6,802 nt of DNA from Streptomyces caelestis (GCF_001279005.1 NZ_LGCN01000275.1:1-6802), one strand, 5' to 3'; positions 1 to 6,328 are shown, numbered from the stretch's first letter. Notes: generated by a model from the sequence alone, not told the origin. Made by a program: numbers and translations.

Positions 1-666
1 CCCGTGCCCCCCACCCCCCGCCAGCGACACCAACGTCCCCACCCGCTGAGCCAGCTCCAACACCCGCACCGCCCGAGGCGGATACCCCGGCGCCAGCACC
101 TCCCGCCCCCGCGAGGCCAGGGCCCGCGCCCGGTACGCGTCGATCGCCGCCTCCGCCACCGGCCCCGACCCGGCCACATCCAGCCGCGTCAGCACCTCGG
201 TGGCCTCCCGCAGCGCCTCCGCCAGCTCCCGCTCCGCCTCACCGAGCGACGGGACGTCCGCCGGCGGCGCCTCCCGCACCGGCAGGCAGTGCCACACCAC
301 CTCCACGTGCACATCACCCGAGGGCCCGGCCTCGTGCACCTCCGGCACCAGCCCCAGTGCGGCCCCGTGGCACACCACCGCCTCCTCCGCCTCCAGCGCC
401 CGCGCATTGAACTCCGGCGGCCCGCTCAGCCCCAGCGGATGCCCCGGCGCCGGCAGCGCCACCCGCAGCCCGGACGCCCCGAGCGCCCGCAGCCGCCCCA
501 GCGCCAGCGTGAGCCCCACGGGAGCCGACTCGCCCGGCACCCCCTCCACCCGGTGCACCGCGTCCTCCCCGACGATCGCGAGCACGGCGTCATCCGGTGG
601 GACAAGTCCGGCGAGAAGGGCGTTCCCCCAAGCGGCGAGGCGTCCAGAGCGAGGTTCCGAGAGCAT
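1..666 (-). CDS. Conserved hypothetical protein (3' end outside window)
   Basis: I do not recognise a characterised family. From ATG at 666 the frame stays open for 222 codons to the left edge, so the C-terminus is missing. The product begins MLSEPRSGRLAAWGNALLAG. It then has an Ala/Leu/Gly-rich, mildly acidic stretch (about residues 25-130) with alternating hydrophobic segments such as GASGLRVALPAPGHPLGLSG, and from about 135 to 205 a charged segment rich in Glu, Ala and Arg that is probably helical. There is no signal peptide or clear membrane helix and no recognisable catalytic motif. Codons end very largely in G (GCG, GTG, CTG, GGG, CGG, GAG), unlike the C-ending preference of neighbouring genes, but the reading frame is clean and protein-like. 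There is no good Shine-Dalgarno; a TANNNT box six bases upstream suggests a leaderless start. It is divergent from the ABC ATPase. That it is a gene is likely; its function is unknown. Confidence 0.75.
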   Translation of the reverse strand, partial: MLSEPRSGRLAAWGNALLAGLVPPDDAVLAIVGEDAVHRVEGVPGESAPVGLTLALGRLRALGASGLRVALPAPGHPLGLSGPPEFNARALEAEEAVVCHGAALGLVPEVHEAGPSGDVHVEVVWHCLPVREAPPADVPSLGEAERELAEALREATEVLTRLDVAGSGPVAEAAIDAYRARALASRGREVLAPGYPPRAVRVLELAQRVGTLVSLAGGGGHG

Positions 667-672
667 GCGTAC

Positions 673-678
673 ACCCTA
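673..678 (-). promoter_or_regulatory. Candidate -10 box for a leaderless hypothetical gene
   Basis: Read on the minus strand, TAGGGT ends six bases before the ATG at 666. This fits the TANNNT -10 consensus and the spacing expected if transcription starts at or next to the start codon. No convincing TTGAC-like -35 is seen 17-19 bp further upstream. The call rests on the -10 box, its spacing and the lack of a ribosome binding site. Confidence 0.35.
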
Positions 679-693
679 GACAGAGCCCAAGAA

Positions 694-714
694 CCGGACC
701 GGAGGAATGTCCGG
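694..714. promoter_or_regulatory. Short inverted repeat in divergent intergenic region
   Basis: CCGGAC (694-699) and GTCCGG (709-714) form a perfect 6-bp dyad around a 9-nt centre. It lies between the two divergent genes, where a shared operator could sit, and just upstream of the candidate -10 box for the ABC gene. Short GC-rich dyads are common by chance in this kind of genome, so an operator role is speculative. Confidence 0.2.
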
Positions 715-728
715 GTCGACCAGTGGCG

Positions 729-734
729 TAGATT
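729..734 (+). promoter_or_regulatory. Candidate -10 box for ABC ATPase gene
   Basis: TAGATT matches the TANNNT -10 consensus and lies about 95 bases before the ABC ATPase start, in an AT-richer patch of the divergent intergenic region. The -35 region is poor: bases about 17 bp upstream read AATGTC. Transcription would begin near 741 and give a leader of about 90 nt. Confidence 0.3.
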
Positions 735-829
735 TCATGATGGGCTGCGCCCACGGGTGCGGCGGACCGACCCACAGGCGTACGCGACAGCCGAGACCCG
801 GCCACACTGCAAGGGGAGACAACGCGCTC

Positions 830-1627
<798 letters not shown>

Positions 1628-1684
1628 CCCCTCCCGCAGCCCAAGACCCGGAGCCGCACGGCGCGTTCAAACTGATCGGCGCTC

Positions 1685-1714
1685 TGTCGGCGACCGGGTG
1701 CGCGGTCCTACCAT
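1685..1714 (+). promoter_or_regulatory. Candidate promoter for leaderless NfeD-like gene
   Basis: TACCAT (1709-1714) fits the TANNNT -10 consensus and ends six bases before the GTG start at 1721. TGTCGG (1685-1690), 18 bp upstream, is a weak -35 match. No purine-rich ribosome binding site precedes the GTG, so a leaderless transcript starting at the GTG is the simplest reading. It implies that the NfeD gene has its own promoter rather than depending on the ABC gene 93 bp upstream. Confidence 0.5.
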
Positions 1715-1720
1715 GACCAC

Positions 1721-2152
1721 GTGGACATCGACGCATGGCTGTGGTGGCTGATCGGCGCGGCGGCACTCGGCATCGGGCTCGTGATCACCGCGATGCCCGA
1801 ACTCGGCATGCTCGCGGTGGGCGCCGTCGCCGCGGCAGTGGTCTCCGGCATCTTCGGCGGCGGAGCGGTCGCCCAGGTCGCGGTCTTCGCCGTCGTCTCG
1901 ACCGCCCTCATCGCCGTCGTACGCCCCATCGCGAACAGACACCGGGCCCAACGGCCCCCATTCGCCACCGGCGTGGACGCCCTGAAAGGGAGGCAGGCCG
2001 TCGTGCTGGAACGCGTCGACGGCTCCGGCGGCCGGATCAAGCTGGCCGGCGAGGTCTGGTCGGCGCGCGCACTCGACGCCGGCCACACCTATGAAGCAGG
2101 CCAGGAAGTGGACGTGGTGGACATCGAGGGGGCCACGGCCGTCATCATGTGA
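1721..2152 (+). CDS. Short NfeD-like membrane protein, partner of SPFH protein
   Basis: A 143-residue membrane protein of the short NfeD type. The N-terminal half has three hydrophobic segments (about 6-24, 28-46 and 49-67), starting after the Trp-rich AWLWWLIG. After a basic linker (RPIANRHRAQR, 68-78) comes a soluble domain (about 82-143) typical of the NfeD OB-fold, with GVDALKGRQAVV, a glycine turn, GEVWSAR (110-116) and a final beta-rich VDVVDIEGATAV. NfeD proteins are usually encoded beside an SPFH/stomatin-like gene and are thought to act with it in membrane microdomains; that arrangement is seen here. The protease domain of long NfeD forms is absent. The GTG start at 1721 is chosen for its position relative to the TACCAT box; an ATG at 1713 is out of frame. 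Family assignment is strong; the role is inferred. Confidence 0.88.
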   Translation: MDIDAWLWWLIGAAALGIGLVITAMPELGMLAVGAVAAAVVSGIFGGGAVAQVAVFAVVSTALIAVVRPIANRHRAQRPPFATGVDALKGRQAVVLERVDGSGGRIKLAGEVWSARALDAGHTYEAGQEVDVVDIEGATAVIM

Positions 2153-2299
2153 ACCCCGCAACACAACTGGGGCGAACAACACCCCACTTGCACCGATGGT
2201 CTGTCAGACTCGACCAGCAAGATCTTCAACCGCAGGATCTTCCACAGTCACCATGCCTGCCGTAGGCGCCGAGGCGAAGAAGGGTTCGGGGAACCGACG

Positions 2300-3247
2300 A
2301 TGCAACCGATCATCATCGTCCTGATCATCCTGGTGGTGTTGGTCTTCATCGCCCTGATCAAGACGATCCAAGTCATCCCACAAGCCAGCGCCGCCATCGT
2401 CGAGCGCTTCGGCCGCTACACGCGGACGCTCAACGCGGGCCTCAACATCGTCGTCCCGTTCATCGACACCATCCGCAACCGCATCGACCTGCGCGAGCAG
2501 GTCGTGCCGTTCCCCCCGCAGCCGGTCATCACCCAGGACAACCTGGTCGTCAACATCGACACCGTCATCTACTACCAGGTGACCGACGCCCGCGCCGCCA
2601 CCTACGAGGTCGCCAGCTACATCCAGGCCATCGAGCAGCTCACCGTCACCACACTGCGCAACATCATCGGCGGCATGGACCTCGAGCGCACCCTGACCTC
2701 CCGTGAGGAGATCAACGCGGCCCTGCGCGGCGTCCTCGACGAGGCCACCGGCAAGTGGGGCATCCGCGTCAACCGCGTCGAGCTCAAGGCCATCGAACCG
2801 CCCACCTCCATCCAGGACTCGATGGAGAAGCAGATGCGCGCCGACCGCGACAAGCGCGCCGCGATCCTCCAGGCCGAGGGTGTCCGCCAGTCCGAGATCC
2901 TGCGCGCCGAGGGCGAGAAGCAGTCCCAGATCCTGCGCGCCGAGGGCGAGGCCAAGGCGGCGGCCCTGCGCGCCGAGGGCGAGGCCCAGGCCGTCCGTAC
3001 GGTCTTCGAGGCCATCCACGCCGGCGACCCCGACCAGAAGCTCCTCTCCTACCAGTACCTCCAGATGCTCCCCAAGATCGCCGAGGGCGACGCCAACAAG
3101 CTCTGGATCGTCCCCAGCGAAATCGGCGACGCGCTCAAGGGCCTCTCCGGCGCGATGGGCAATTTCGGCGCGATGGGCGGCGGCAACGGCGCCCCGGCCC
3201 CCAACGTCCCCGCCCAGGAACGCCGCGAGAAGCCGTCCATCGACTGA
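2300..3247 (+). CDS. SPFH/band 7 (stomatin/QmcA-like) membrane protein
   Basis: A 315-residue SPFH-domain protein. One N-terminal hydrophobic anchor (about 3-20) without a cleavage site is followed by the SPFH core (about 23-185): VIPQASAAIVERFGRYTRTL, GLNIVVPFIDTI, LREQVVPFPPQPVITQDN, and the family hallmark GIRVNRVELKAIEPPTSI followed by MRADRDKRAAILQAEG. From 192 to about 231 it has eleven-residue AEG repeats that predict a coiled coil for oligomerisation. The tail is rich in Gly, Ala and Pro (about 285-315). Stomatin-type proteins form large ring or cage assemblies on the cytoplasmic membrane and often regulate membrane proteases or lipid domains; the partner here is probably the NfeD-like protein 147 bp upstream. 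ATG 2300 has GGGGAA at 2288-2293 (6-nt spacing). The 147-bp gap is long for one tight operon, so it may have its own promoter, but I see only weak candidates (TTCCAC at 2240, TAGGCG at 2263). Confidence 0.95.
   Translation: MQPIIIVLIILVVLVFIALIKTIQVIPQASAAIVERFGRYTRTLNAGLNIVVPFIDTIRNRIDLREQVVPFPPQPVITQDNLVVNIDTVIYYQVTDARAATYEVASYIQAIEQLTVTTLRNIIGGMDLERTLTSREEINAALRGVLDEATGKWGIRVNRVELKAIEPPTSIQDSMEKQMRADRDKRAAILQAEGVRQSEILRAEGEKQSQILRAEGEAKAAALRAEGEAQAVRTVFEAIHAGDPDQKLLSYQYLQMLPKIAEGDANKLWIVPSEIGDALKGLSGAMGNFGAMGGGNGAPAPNVPAQERREKPSID
2873..2992 (+). repeat. 33-bp coding repeats (hendecads) in SPFH gene
   Basis: Residues 192-224 of the SPFH protein are three 11-residue units, AEGVRQSEILR, AEGEKQSQILR and AEGEAKAAALR, followed by a fourth partial AEGEAQA. 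At the DNA level this is a 33-bp period (2873, 2906, 2939, partial from 2972) with near-identical GCCGAGGGCGAG cores. Eleven-residue periodicity suits a right-handed coiled coil, and similar repeats are typical after the SPFH domain. In-frame gain or loss of units would change coil length without breaking the gene. Confidence 0.85.
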
Positions 3248-3255
3248 CACCCCGA

Positions 3256-3297
3256 GGGCGCGGGGACTGCGCGCACCACCACGCACGACCCGCGCCC
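3256..3297. terminator. GC-rich hairpin between convergent genes
   Basis: GGGCGCGGG (3256-3264) pairs perfectly with CCCGCGCCC (3289-3297) across a 24-nt loop, and three further G-C pairs can form outside two mismatches. It lies in the 81-bp gap between the stops of the SPFH gene (plus) and the HNH gene (minus). It could act as a terminator in both directions. There is no T-run on either side, so it would be one of the U-less hairpins common in actinobacteria. Confidence 0.45.
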
Positions 3298-3328
3298 GGG
3301 GGAACCGCCCGACCTCTGCGGCGAAGCC

Positions 3329-3835
3329 CTATGCCGCGTCCAGCGCCAACCACTCGGGCAACGCCTCGAAGTCCTCGGCGCCCAGCGCCAGCAACATCGC
3401 GTCAGCCGGCGTCGGCTCGAAGGGCCGCCGCAACAGCGGCATCCCCGCCTGCTCAGGCGTCCGGTTCGCCTTCCGGTGGTTGTCCTCCGCACAGGACGCC
3501 ACCGTGTTCAGCCACGTGTCCTGCCCACCGTGCGACCGCGGCACCACGTGGTCCACAGTCGTCGCCCGCCGGCCGCAGTACGCGCACCGGTGCCGGTCCC
3601 GCACCAGGACGCCCCGCCTCGACCACGGAGCTTGTCTTCGGAACGGCACCCTCACGTACTGGCAGAGCCTGATCACCCGGGGCGCCGGTATGTCGACCGC
3701 GGCTCCACGCATCCGGAGCTCGGGGTGGGCCTGTTCGACCACGGCCTTGTCCTGAAGCACCAGAACGACGGCTCGGTTCAGCGTCACCGTCGACAACGGC
3801 TCGAAGCTCGCGTTCAGCACCAGCGTGTCCCGCAT
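3329..3835 (-). CDS. HNH endonuclease-family protein with degenerate zinc knuckle
   Basis: A 168-residue HNH-family protein. An N-terminal region (1-75, starting TLVLNASFEPLSTVTLNRAV) is typical of small bacterial stand-alone HNH proteins. The HNH domain spans about 79-131: CAYC (84-87), DHVVPRSHGG (95-104) with candidate catalytic H96, N110 in the WLN segment, and CAEDNHRKANRTPEQAGM (115-132) supplying H120. HNH domains bind one metal in the beta-beta-alpha fold and cut nucleic acid. In many relatives a zinc knuckle is formed by two CxxC pairs; here the second pair is C115-x2-D118, so one cysteine ligand is replaced. The biological substrate of this family is not established, and no methyltransferase or restriction partner is adjacent. 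ATG 3835 is preceded by GGGAGG (3845-3850), with a candidate promoter upstream. Stop TAG at 3329. The family call is strong; activity is inferred. Confidence 0.93.
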   Translation of the reverse strand: MRDTLVLNASFEPLSTVTLNRAVVLVLQDKAVVEQAHPELRMRGAAVDIPAPRVIRLCQYVRVPFRRQAPWSRRGVLVRDRHRCAYCGRRATTVDHVVPRSHGGQDTWLNTVASCAEDNHRKANRTPEQAGMPLLRRPFEPTPADAMLLALGAEDFEALPEWLALDAA

Positions 3836-3886
3836 ACCAGCCCACCTCCCGTGCGCACCGGCCCACCCCTCGGCGGGCTGGGATCA

Positions 3887-3915
3887 ACTCTGGCCGGGCA
3901 CGCCGGGATGGACAA
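3887..3915 (-). promoter_or_regulatory. Candidate promoter for HNH gene
   Basis: On the minus strand TTGTCC (3915-3910) and CAGAGT (3892-3887) are separated by exactly 17 bp, close to the principal sigma-factor consensus TTGAC / TANNNT. The HNH start at 3835 lies about 50 bases downstream. A promoter is expected here because the upstream PEBP gene is closed by a strong terminator at 3966-4008. Confidence 0.4.
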
Positions 3916-3929
3916 CGCAATATCCACTG

Positions 3930-3941
3930 CTCCCGCGGGAG
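3930..3941. promoter_or_regulatory. 12-bp perfect palindrome upstream of HNH promoter
   Basis: CTCCCGCGGGAG is a perfect 12-bp palindrome 15 bp upstream of the candidate -35 box of the HNH gene. It could be an operator. In DNA this GC-rich such a palindrome may be accidental, so it is only a candidate. Confidence 0.2.
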
Positions 3942-3965
3942 GCGCCCCCTACGACCCCCGGCAAC

Positions 3966-4008
3966 GAAAATGCCCGCCCCTGATCAATTCCAAGACCAGG
4001 GGCGGGCA
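3966..4008 (-). terminator. Intrinsic terminator after PEBP gene
   Basis: TGCCCGCCCCTG (3971-3982) and CAGGGGCGGGCA (3997-4008) are a perfect 12-bp inverted repeat around a 14-nt loop. Read on the minus strand, the stem is followed directly by TTTTCG, giving the classic GC-stem plus U-run layout. It lies 37 bases past the stop of the PEBP gene and before the HNH gene, so it should end the spo0M-PEBP transcript. Confidence 0.88.
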
Positions 4009-4045
4009 AACGTTCCGTGAACGGCCGAGGCCGCTCCGTCCGGGC

Positions 4046-4585
4046 TCAGGACTCCGCGGGCACCTCGTACTCACCGATCAGCTGCGCGCGCGCCAGCGTG
4101 TGGAACCGCAGGTTGAAGCCCACCGCGGCGGGAGACGCGTCCGAGTCCGGACCGAGCTTCTCCTGATCCACGGCGTACACCGTGAACACGTACCGGTGCG
4201 GCCCGTCCCCGGGCGGCGGCGCGGCACCGCCGAAGTCCTTGCTGCCGTAGTCGTTGCGCGCGTGGACCGCGCCCTCGGGCAGCCCTTCGAACGTGCCGCT
4301 CCCCGCACCGACCGGCAGCTCGGTCACCGTGGCCGGGATGTCGAACAGCACCCAGTGCCAGAACCCGCTGCCCGTCGGGGCGTCGGGGTCGTAGCAGGTC
4401 ACGGCGAAACTCCTGGTCTCCGGCGGGAACCCCTCCCACCGCAGGTGCGGTGAGGTGTTGCCGGCCGCGTGGACCTGAGCCTCCTTGAGCGTCGCCCCCT
4501 CCTGCACGTCCTCGCTCGACACCGCGAACGACGGCACGGGCGGATGGAAGTCGTGGGGGAGCGGCCGCCGCTTGAGCTCGGTCAC
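4046..4585 (-). CDS. YbhB/YbcL-type phosphatidylethanolamine-binding-like (PEBP) protein
   Basis: A 179-residue cytoplasmic protein of the bacterial YbhB/YbcL branch of the PEBP (Raf kinase inhibitor-like) family. Hallmarks in order are NTSPHLRWEGFP (43-54), CYDPDAPTGSGFWHWVLFDIP (64-84, the ligand-pocket DPDAP and HW motif), HARNDYGSKDFGGAAPPPG (108-126) and the GDGPHRYVFTVYAVD strand (126-140). Length fits the family, with no signal peptide. These proteins bind small anionic ligands such as phosphate groups; the physiological role in bacteria is poorly defined. The start is GTG at 4585, preceded by AGGAGGT (4592-4598) at 6-nt spacing. It lies 42 bp downstream of spo0M on the same strand, so the two are probably co-transcribed, and a strong terminator follows. 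The family call is secure; the function is unknown. Confidence 0.94.
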   Translation of the reverse strand: MTELKRRPLPHDFHPPVPSFAVSSEDVQEGATLKEAQVHAAGNTSPHLRWEGFPPETRSFAVTCYDPDAPTGSGFWHWVLFDIPATVTELPVGAGSGTFEGLPEGAVHARNDYGSKDFGGAAPPPGDGPHRYVFTVYAVDQEKLGPDSDASPAAVGFNLRFHTLARAQLIGEYEVPAES

Positions 4586-4627
4586 CTCGGTACCTCCTGA
4601 TCGGTTGCGTTCAGTCGCGGACCGAGC

Positions 4628-5410
4628 CTAGAACCAGTTGCGCTTGCTGCCGACCTCCGACAGCCACTGGTTGAGGTACGCCGCCCAATCGGTGCCCTGA
4701 TAGTCGTTCAGCCCCACCTTGAAGGAGCGGAAGGTGTCGCTGCCCTCGCTGAACAGACCCGGCTTCTTGTCCATCTCCAGCACGACGTCCATGGCCTGGT
4801 CGTCGGCCACGAAGCTCAGCTCGACCTGGTGCAGCCCCCGGTACTGCTGCGGCGGGAAGAACTCGATCTCCTGGTAGAACGGCAGCTTCTGCCGGGTGCC
4901 CCGGATGTGGCCGCGCTCCATGTCCGCGCTCTTGAAGCGGAAGCCCAGCTGGATGAACGCGTCCAGGATCGCCTTCTGCGCCGGCAGCGGGTGCACGTTG
5001 ACCGGGTCCAGGTCACTGGAGTCCACGGCCCGCGCGATCGCCAGCTCGGTGCTCACCCCGATGTTCATCCCGCGCAGCGCCTGCCCGTCGATCATCGTGA
5101 TCGGCGTCTCCCACGGGATCTCCAGGCCGAACTGGACAGCGTGCACGGCACCCGCCTGGAGCTCGAAGGCGCCGCCCAGCGACGACTTCGCGAACTCGAT
5201 GTCCTGCTTGTACTCCTGGTCGCCGCTCTCCACCTCGACCTTGGCCTGCAGCCCGACCGACAGACCCTCGATCTGCTGGTTCACGGACCCGCCCTGGATC
5301 CGCACCTCGCCCTGGACGACCCCGCCCGGAACCACGTTGACCTCGTGCAGCACCGTCTCCACCGAGGCCCCGCCGGCACCCAGACTCGCCAGCAGCTTCT
5401 TGAACGCCAT
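4628..5410 (-). CDS. spo0M: Spo0M-type sporulation-control protein (arrestin-like fold)
   Basis: A 260-residue protein typical of the Spo0M/SpoOM family, beginning MAFKKLLASLGAGGASVETV. Family features are GGVVQGEVRIQGG (29-41), a Glu-rich GLQAKVEVESGDQEYKQD segment, FGLEIPWETPITMIDG, and a second half with LPFYQEIEFFPP and a DRAW-like QAMDVVLEMDKK segment before a C-terminal amphipathic part ending GSKRNWF. Spo0M proteins have two beta-sandwich domains like arrestins and are thought to act as scaffolds; in Bacillus subtilis spo0M affects early sporulation control, and its relevance to Streptomyces development is inferred. ATG 5410 is preceded by GGAGAGG (5418-5424). The same frame stays open far upstream past 6400, but that part is antisense to the glycosylase gene and not protein-like. 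It heads a likely operon with the PEBP gene. I could not identify its promoter in the 187-bp divergent region. Confidence 0.93.
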   Translation of the reverse strand: MAFKKLLASLGAGGASVETVLHEVNVVPGGVVQGEVRIQGGSVNQQIEGLSVGLQAKVEVESGDQEYKQDIEFAKSSLGGAFELQAGAVHAVQFGLEIPWETPITMIDGQALRGMNIGVSTELAIARAVDSSDLDPVNVHPLPAQKAILDAFIQLGFRFKSADMERGHIRGTRQKLPFYQEIEFFPPQQYRGLHQVELSFVADDQAMDVVLEMDKKPGLFSEGSDTFRSFKVGLNDYQGTDWAAYLNQWLSEVGSKRNWF

Positions 5411-5583
5411 GTCTCTTCCTCTCCAGGCGACCCCCGTGGGCCACACCTGATCCGTCGTCCTGCGTCGAGTCGTACGTGGACCCTTGATCCCTAACAACGC
5501 GATCCGGCCGTGACCGGTTCCGCGTCCCACACCCTGGCAACCGCGGAGCCCGCCGGCCACCCCGTGACCCCGTCCGTCTCCAG

Positions 5584-5589
5584 TACTCT
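5584..5589 (+). promoter_or_regulatory. Candidate -10 box of the glycosylase locus
   Basis: TACTCT fits TANNNT and ends eight bases before the ATG at 5598, a layout that suggests a leaderless or nearly leaderless transcript. No Shine-Dalgarno precedes this ATG. The -35 is poor (GTGACC at 5564-5569 gives only 14 bp spacing). If real, it is the original promoter of the truncated glycosylase ORF and now drives the intact one. Confidence 0.35.
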
Positions 5590-5597
5590 CGGACGGC

Positions 5598-5720
5598 ATG
5601 ATCGCGACCCCCGACCGTACGCCCCCGCCCAGGGAGTTCTTCGACCGCCCCGTCCTCGAGGCCGCCCCCGACCTCCTCGGCCGGATCCCGGTCCGCAGCA
5701 CGTCAGGCCGGACGGCGTGA
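5598..5720 (+). pseudogene. N-terminal remnant of a 3-methyladenine DNA glycosylase gene
   Basis: A 40-codon ORF starting ATG and ending TGA. Its product has [20 protein letters not shown] (residues 9-28) followed by RIPVR, which matches the recognisable N-terminus of the standard Streptomyces Mpg-type 3-methyladenine DNA glycosylase (REFFDRP, then [11 protein letters not shown]). It then degenerates into STSGRTA and stops. None of the catalytic region is in this frame. The following full-length glycosylase has its own, different version of the same N-terminal motif, so this is a leftover of another gene copy, not the displaced start of the same gene. It may still be translated as a short leader, because its TGA overlaps the next start codon. 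Similarity is judged from memory of the family, not from an alignment. Confidence 0.7.
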
Positions 5721-6328
5721 ACGTCCTGGATCTCGCTCACCCCGCTGAAGAAGTCGCCCCCAAGCTCCTCGGCGCCGTCCTCACCCACGAGACGTCCGAG
5801 GGAACCGTGAGCATCGCCATCACGGAGACCGAGGCGTACTCCGGTGCGGCCGACCCGGCCTCCCACGCCTACAGGGGCAGGACACCCCGCAACGCCGTCA
5901 TGTTCGGACCGGCGGGACACATGTACGTCTACCGGTCCCACGGTCTCCACTGGTGCGCCAACATCGTCACCGGGACGGACGGCATCGCTTCGGCCGTCCT
6001 CGTCCGGGCGGGCAGGGTCGTCGAAGGGGAGGACCTGGCGCGTGAGCGGCGAGGGGCGAAGGTCGAGGGCCCACGCCTCGCGCGGGGCCCGGGGAACCTC
6101 TGCCGGGCGCTCGGCATCACGGCGGAGCACAACGGCACGGATCTGCTGGCAGGCGCCCCGGTCACGCTGTCCGAGGGCGAGCCGGTATCCGAGGGGCTCA
6201 TCCGGATCGGTCCTCGGGTGGGCGTGAGCAAAGCCCACGACTGGCAGCACCGCTTCTACCTCGCCGGTGATCCAACGGTCTCGGCGTACCGACTGAGCCC
6301 GAGAGCCAAGCCGTCCGCCGGAGCCTGA
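5717..6328 (+). CDS. mpg: DNA-3-methyladenine glycosylase (AAG/Mpg type), divergent variant
   Basis: A 203-residue base-excision repair enzyme that removes alkylated purines such as 3-methyladenine from DNA. The family signature is [20 protein letters not shown] (35-54), then [19 protein letters not shown] (55-73). By comparison with human AAG, E39 would be the catalytic glutamate (E125), Y41, H50 and Y72 the pocket residues (Y127, H136, Y159), N82 the N169 equivalent and R97 the R182 equivalent; all are present. [27 protein letters not shown] and [12 protein letters not shown] complete the fold. Where most actinobacterial versions read FTYGMWHCMNLV, this one has [13 protein letters not shown] chose GTG 5717, which overlaps the TGA of the remnant as GTGA; it gives a normal family length. 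The frame is open back to 5510, but those 69 residues are Pro/Arg-rich and non-homologous. No good ribosome binding site precedes 5717, which suggests coupling. Confidence 0.92.
   Translation: MNVLDLAHPAEEVAPKLLGAVLTHETSEGTVSIAITETEAYSGAADPASHAYRGRTPRNAVMFGPAGHMYVYRSHGLHWCANIVTGTDGIASAVLVRAGRVVEGEDLARERRGAKVEGPRLARGPGNLCRALGITAEHNGTDLLAGAPVTLSEGEPVSEGLIRIGPRVGVSKAHDWQHRFYLAGDPTVSAYRLSPRAKPSAGA

Noticed and set aside
707..829. Upstream start for the ABC ATPase
   Set aside because: The 41 extra residues have no family similarity, while ATG 830 has a GGGGAG site and starts directly at the ABC fold.
2168..2186. TGGGG/CCCCA hairpin after the NfeD-like gene as a terminator
   Set aside because: The stem is only 5 bp with a 9-nt loop and no T-run; too weak to call.
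2873..2992. 33-bp repeats as a CRISPR array
   Set aside because: The units are contiguous with no spacers, lie inside a coding sequence and preserve the reading frame.
2204..3286. 360-codon minus-strand frame opposite the SPFH gene
   Set aside because: It is rich in Asp, Gly, Val and Leu with repeats mirroring the SPFH hendecads; an antisense artefact.
3329..3835. HNH gene as part of a phage-defence or homing system
   Set aside because: No methyltransferase, helicase, intron, intein or phage packaging gene is adjacent, and the surrounding genes are housekeeping in character.
5510..5716. In-frame N-terminal extension of the glycosylase from GTG 5510
   Set aside because: The 69 added residues are Pro/Arg-rich shadow sequence, and the part overlapping the 40-codon ORF has its real similarity in the other frame.
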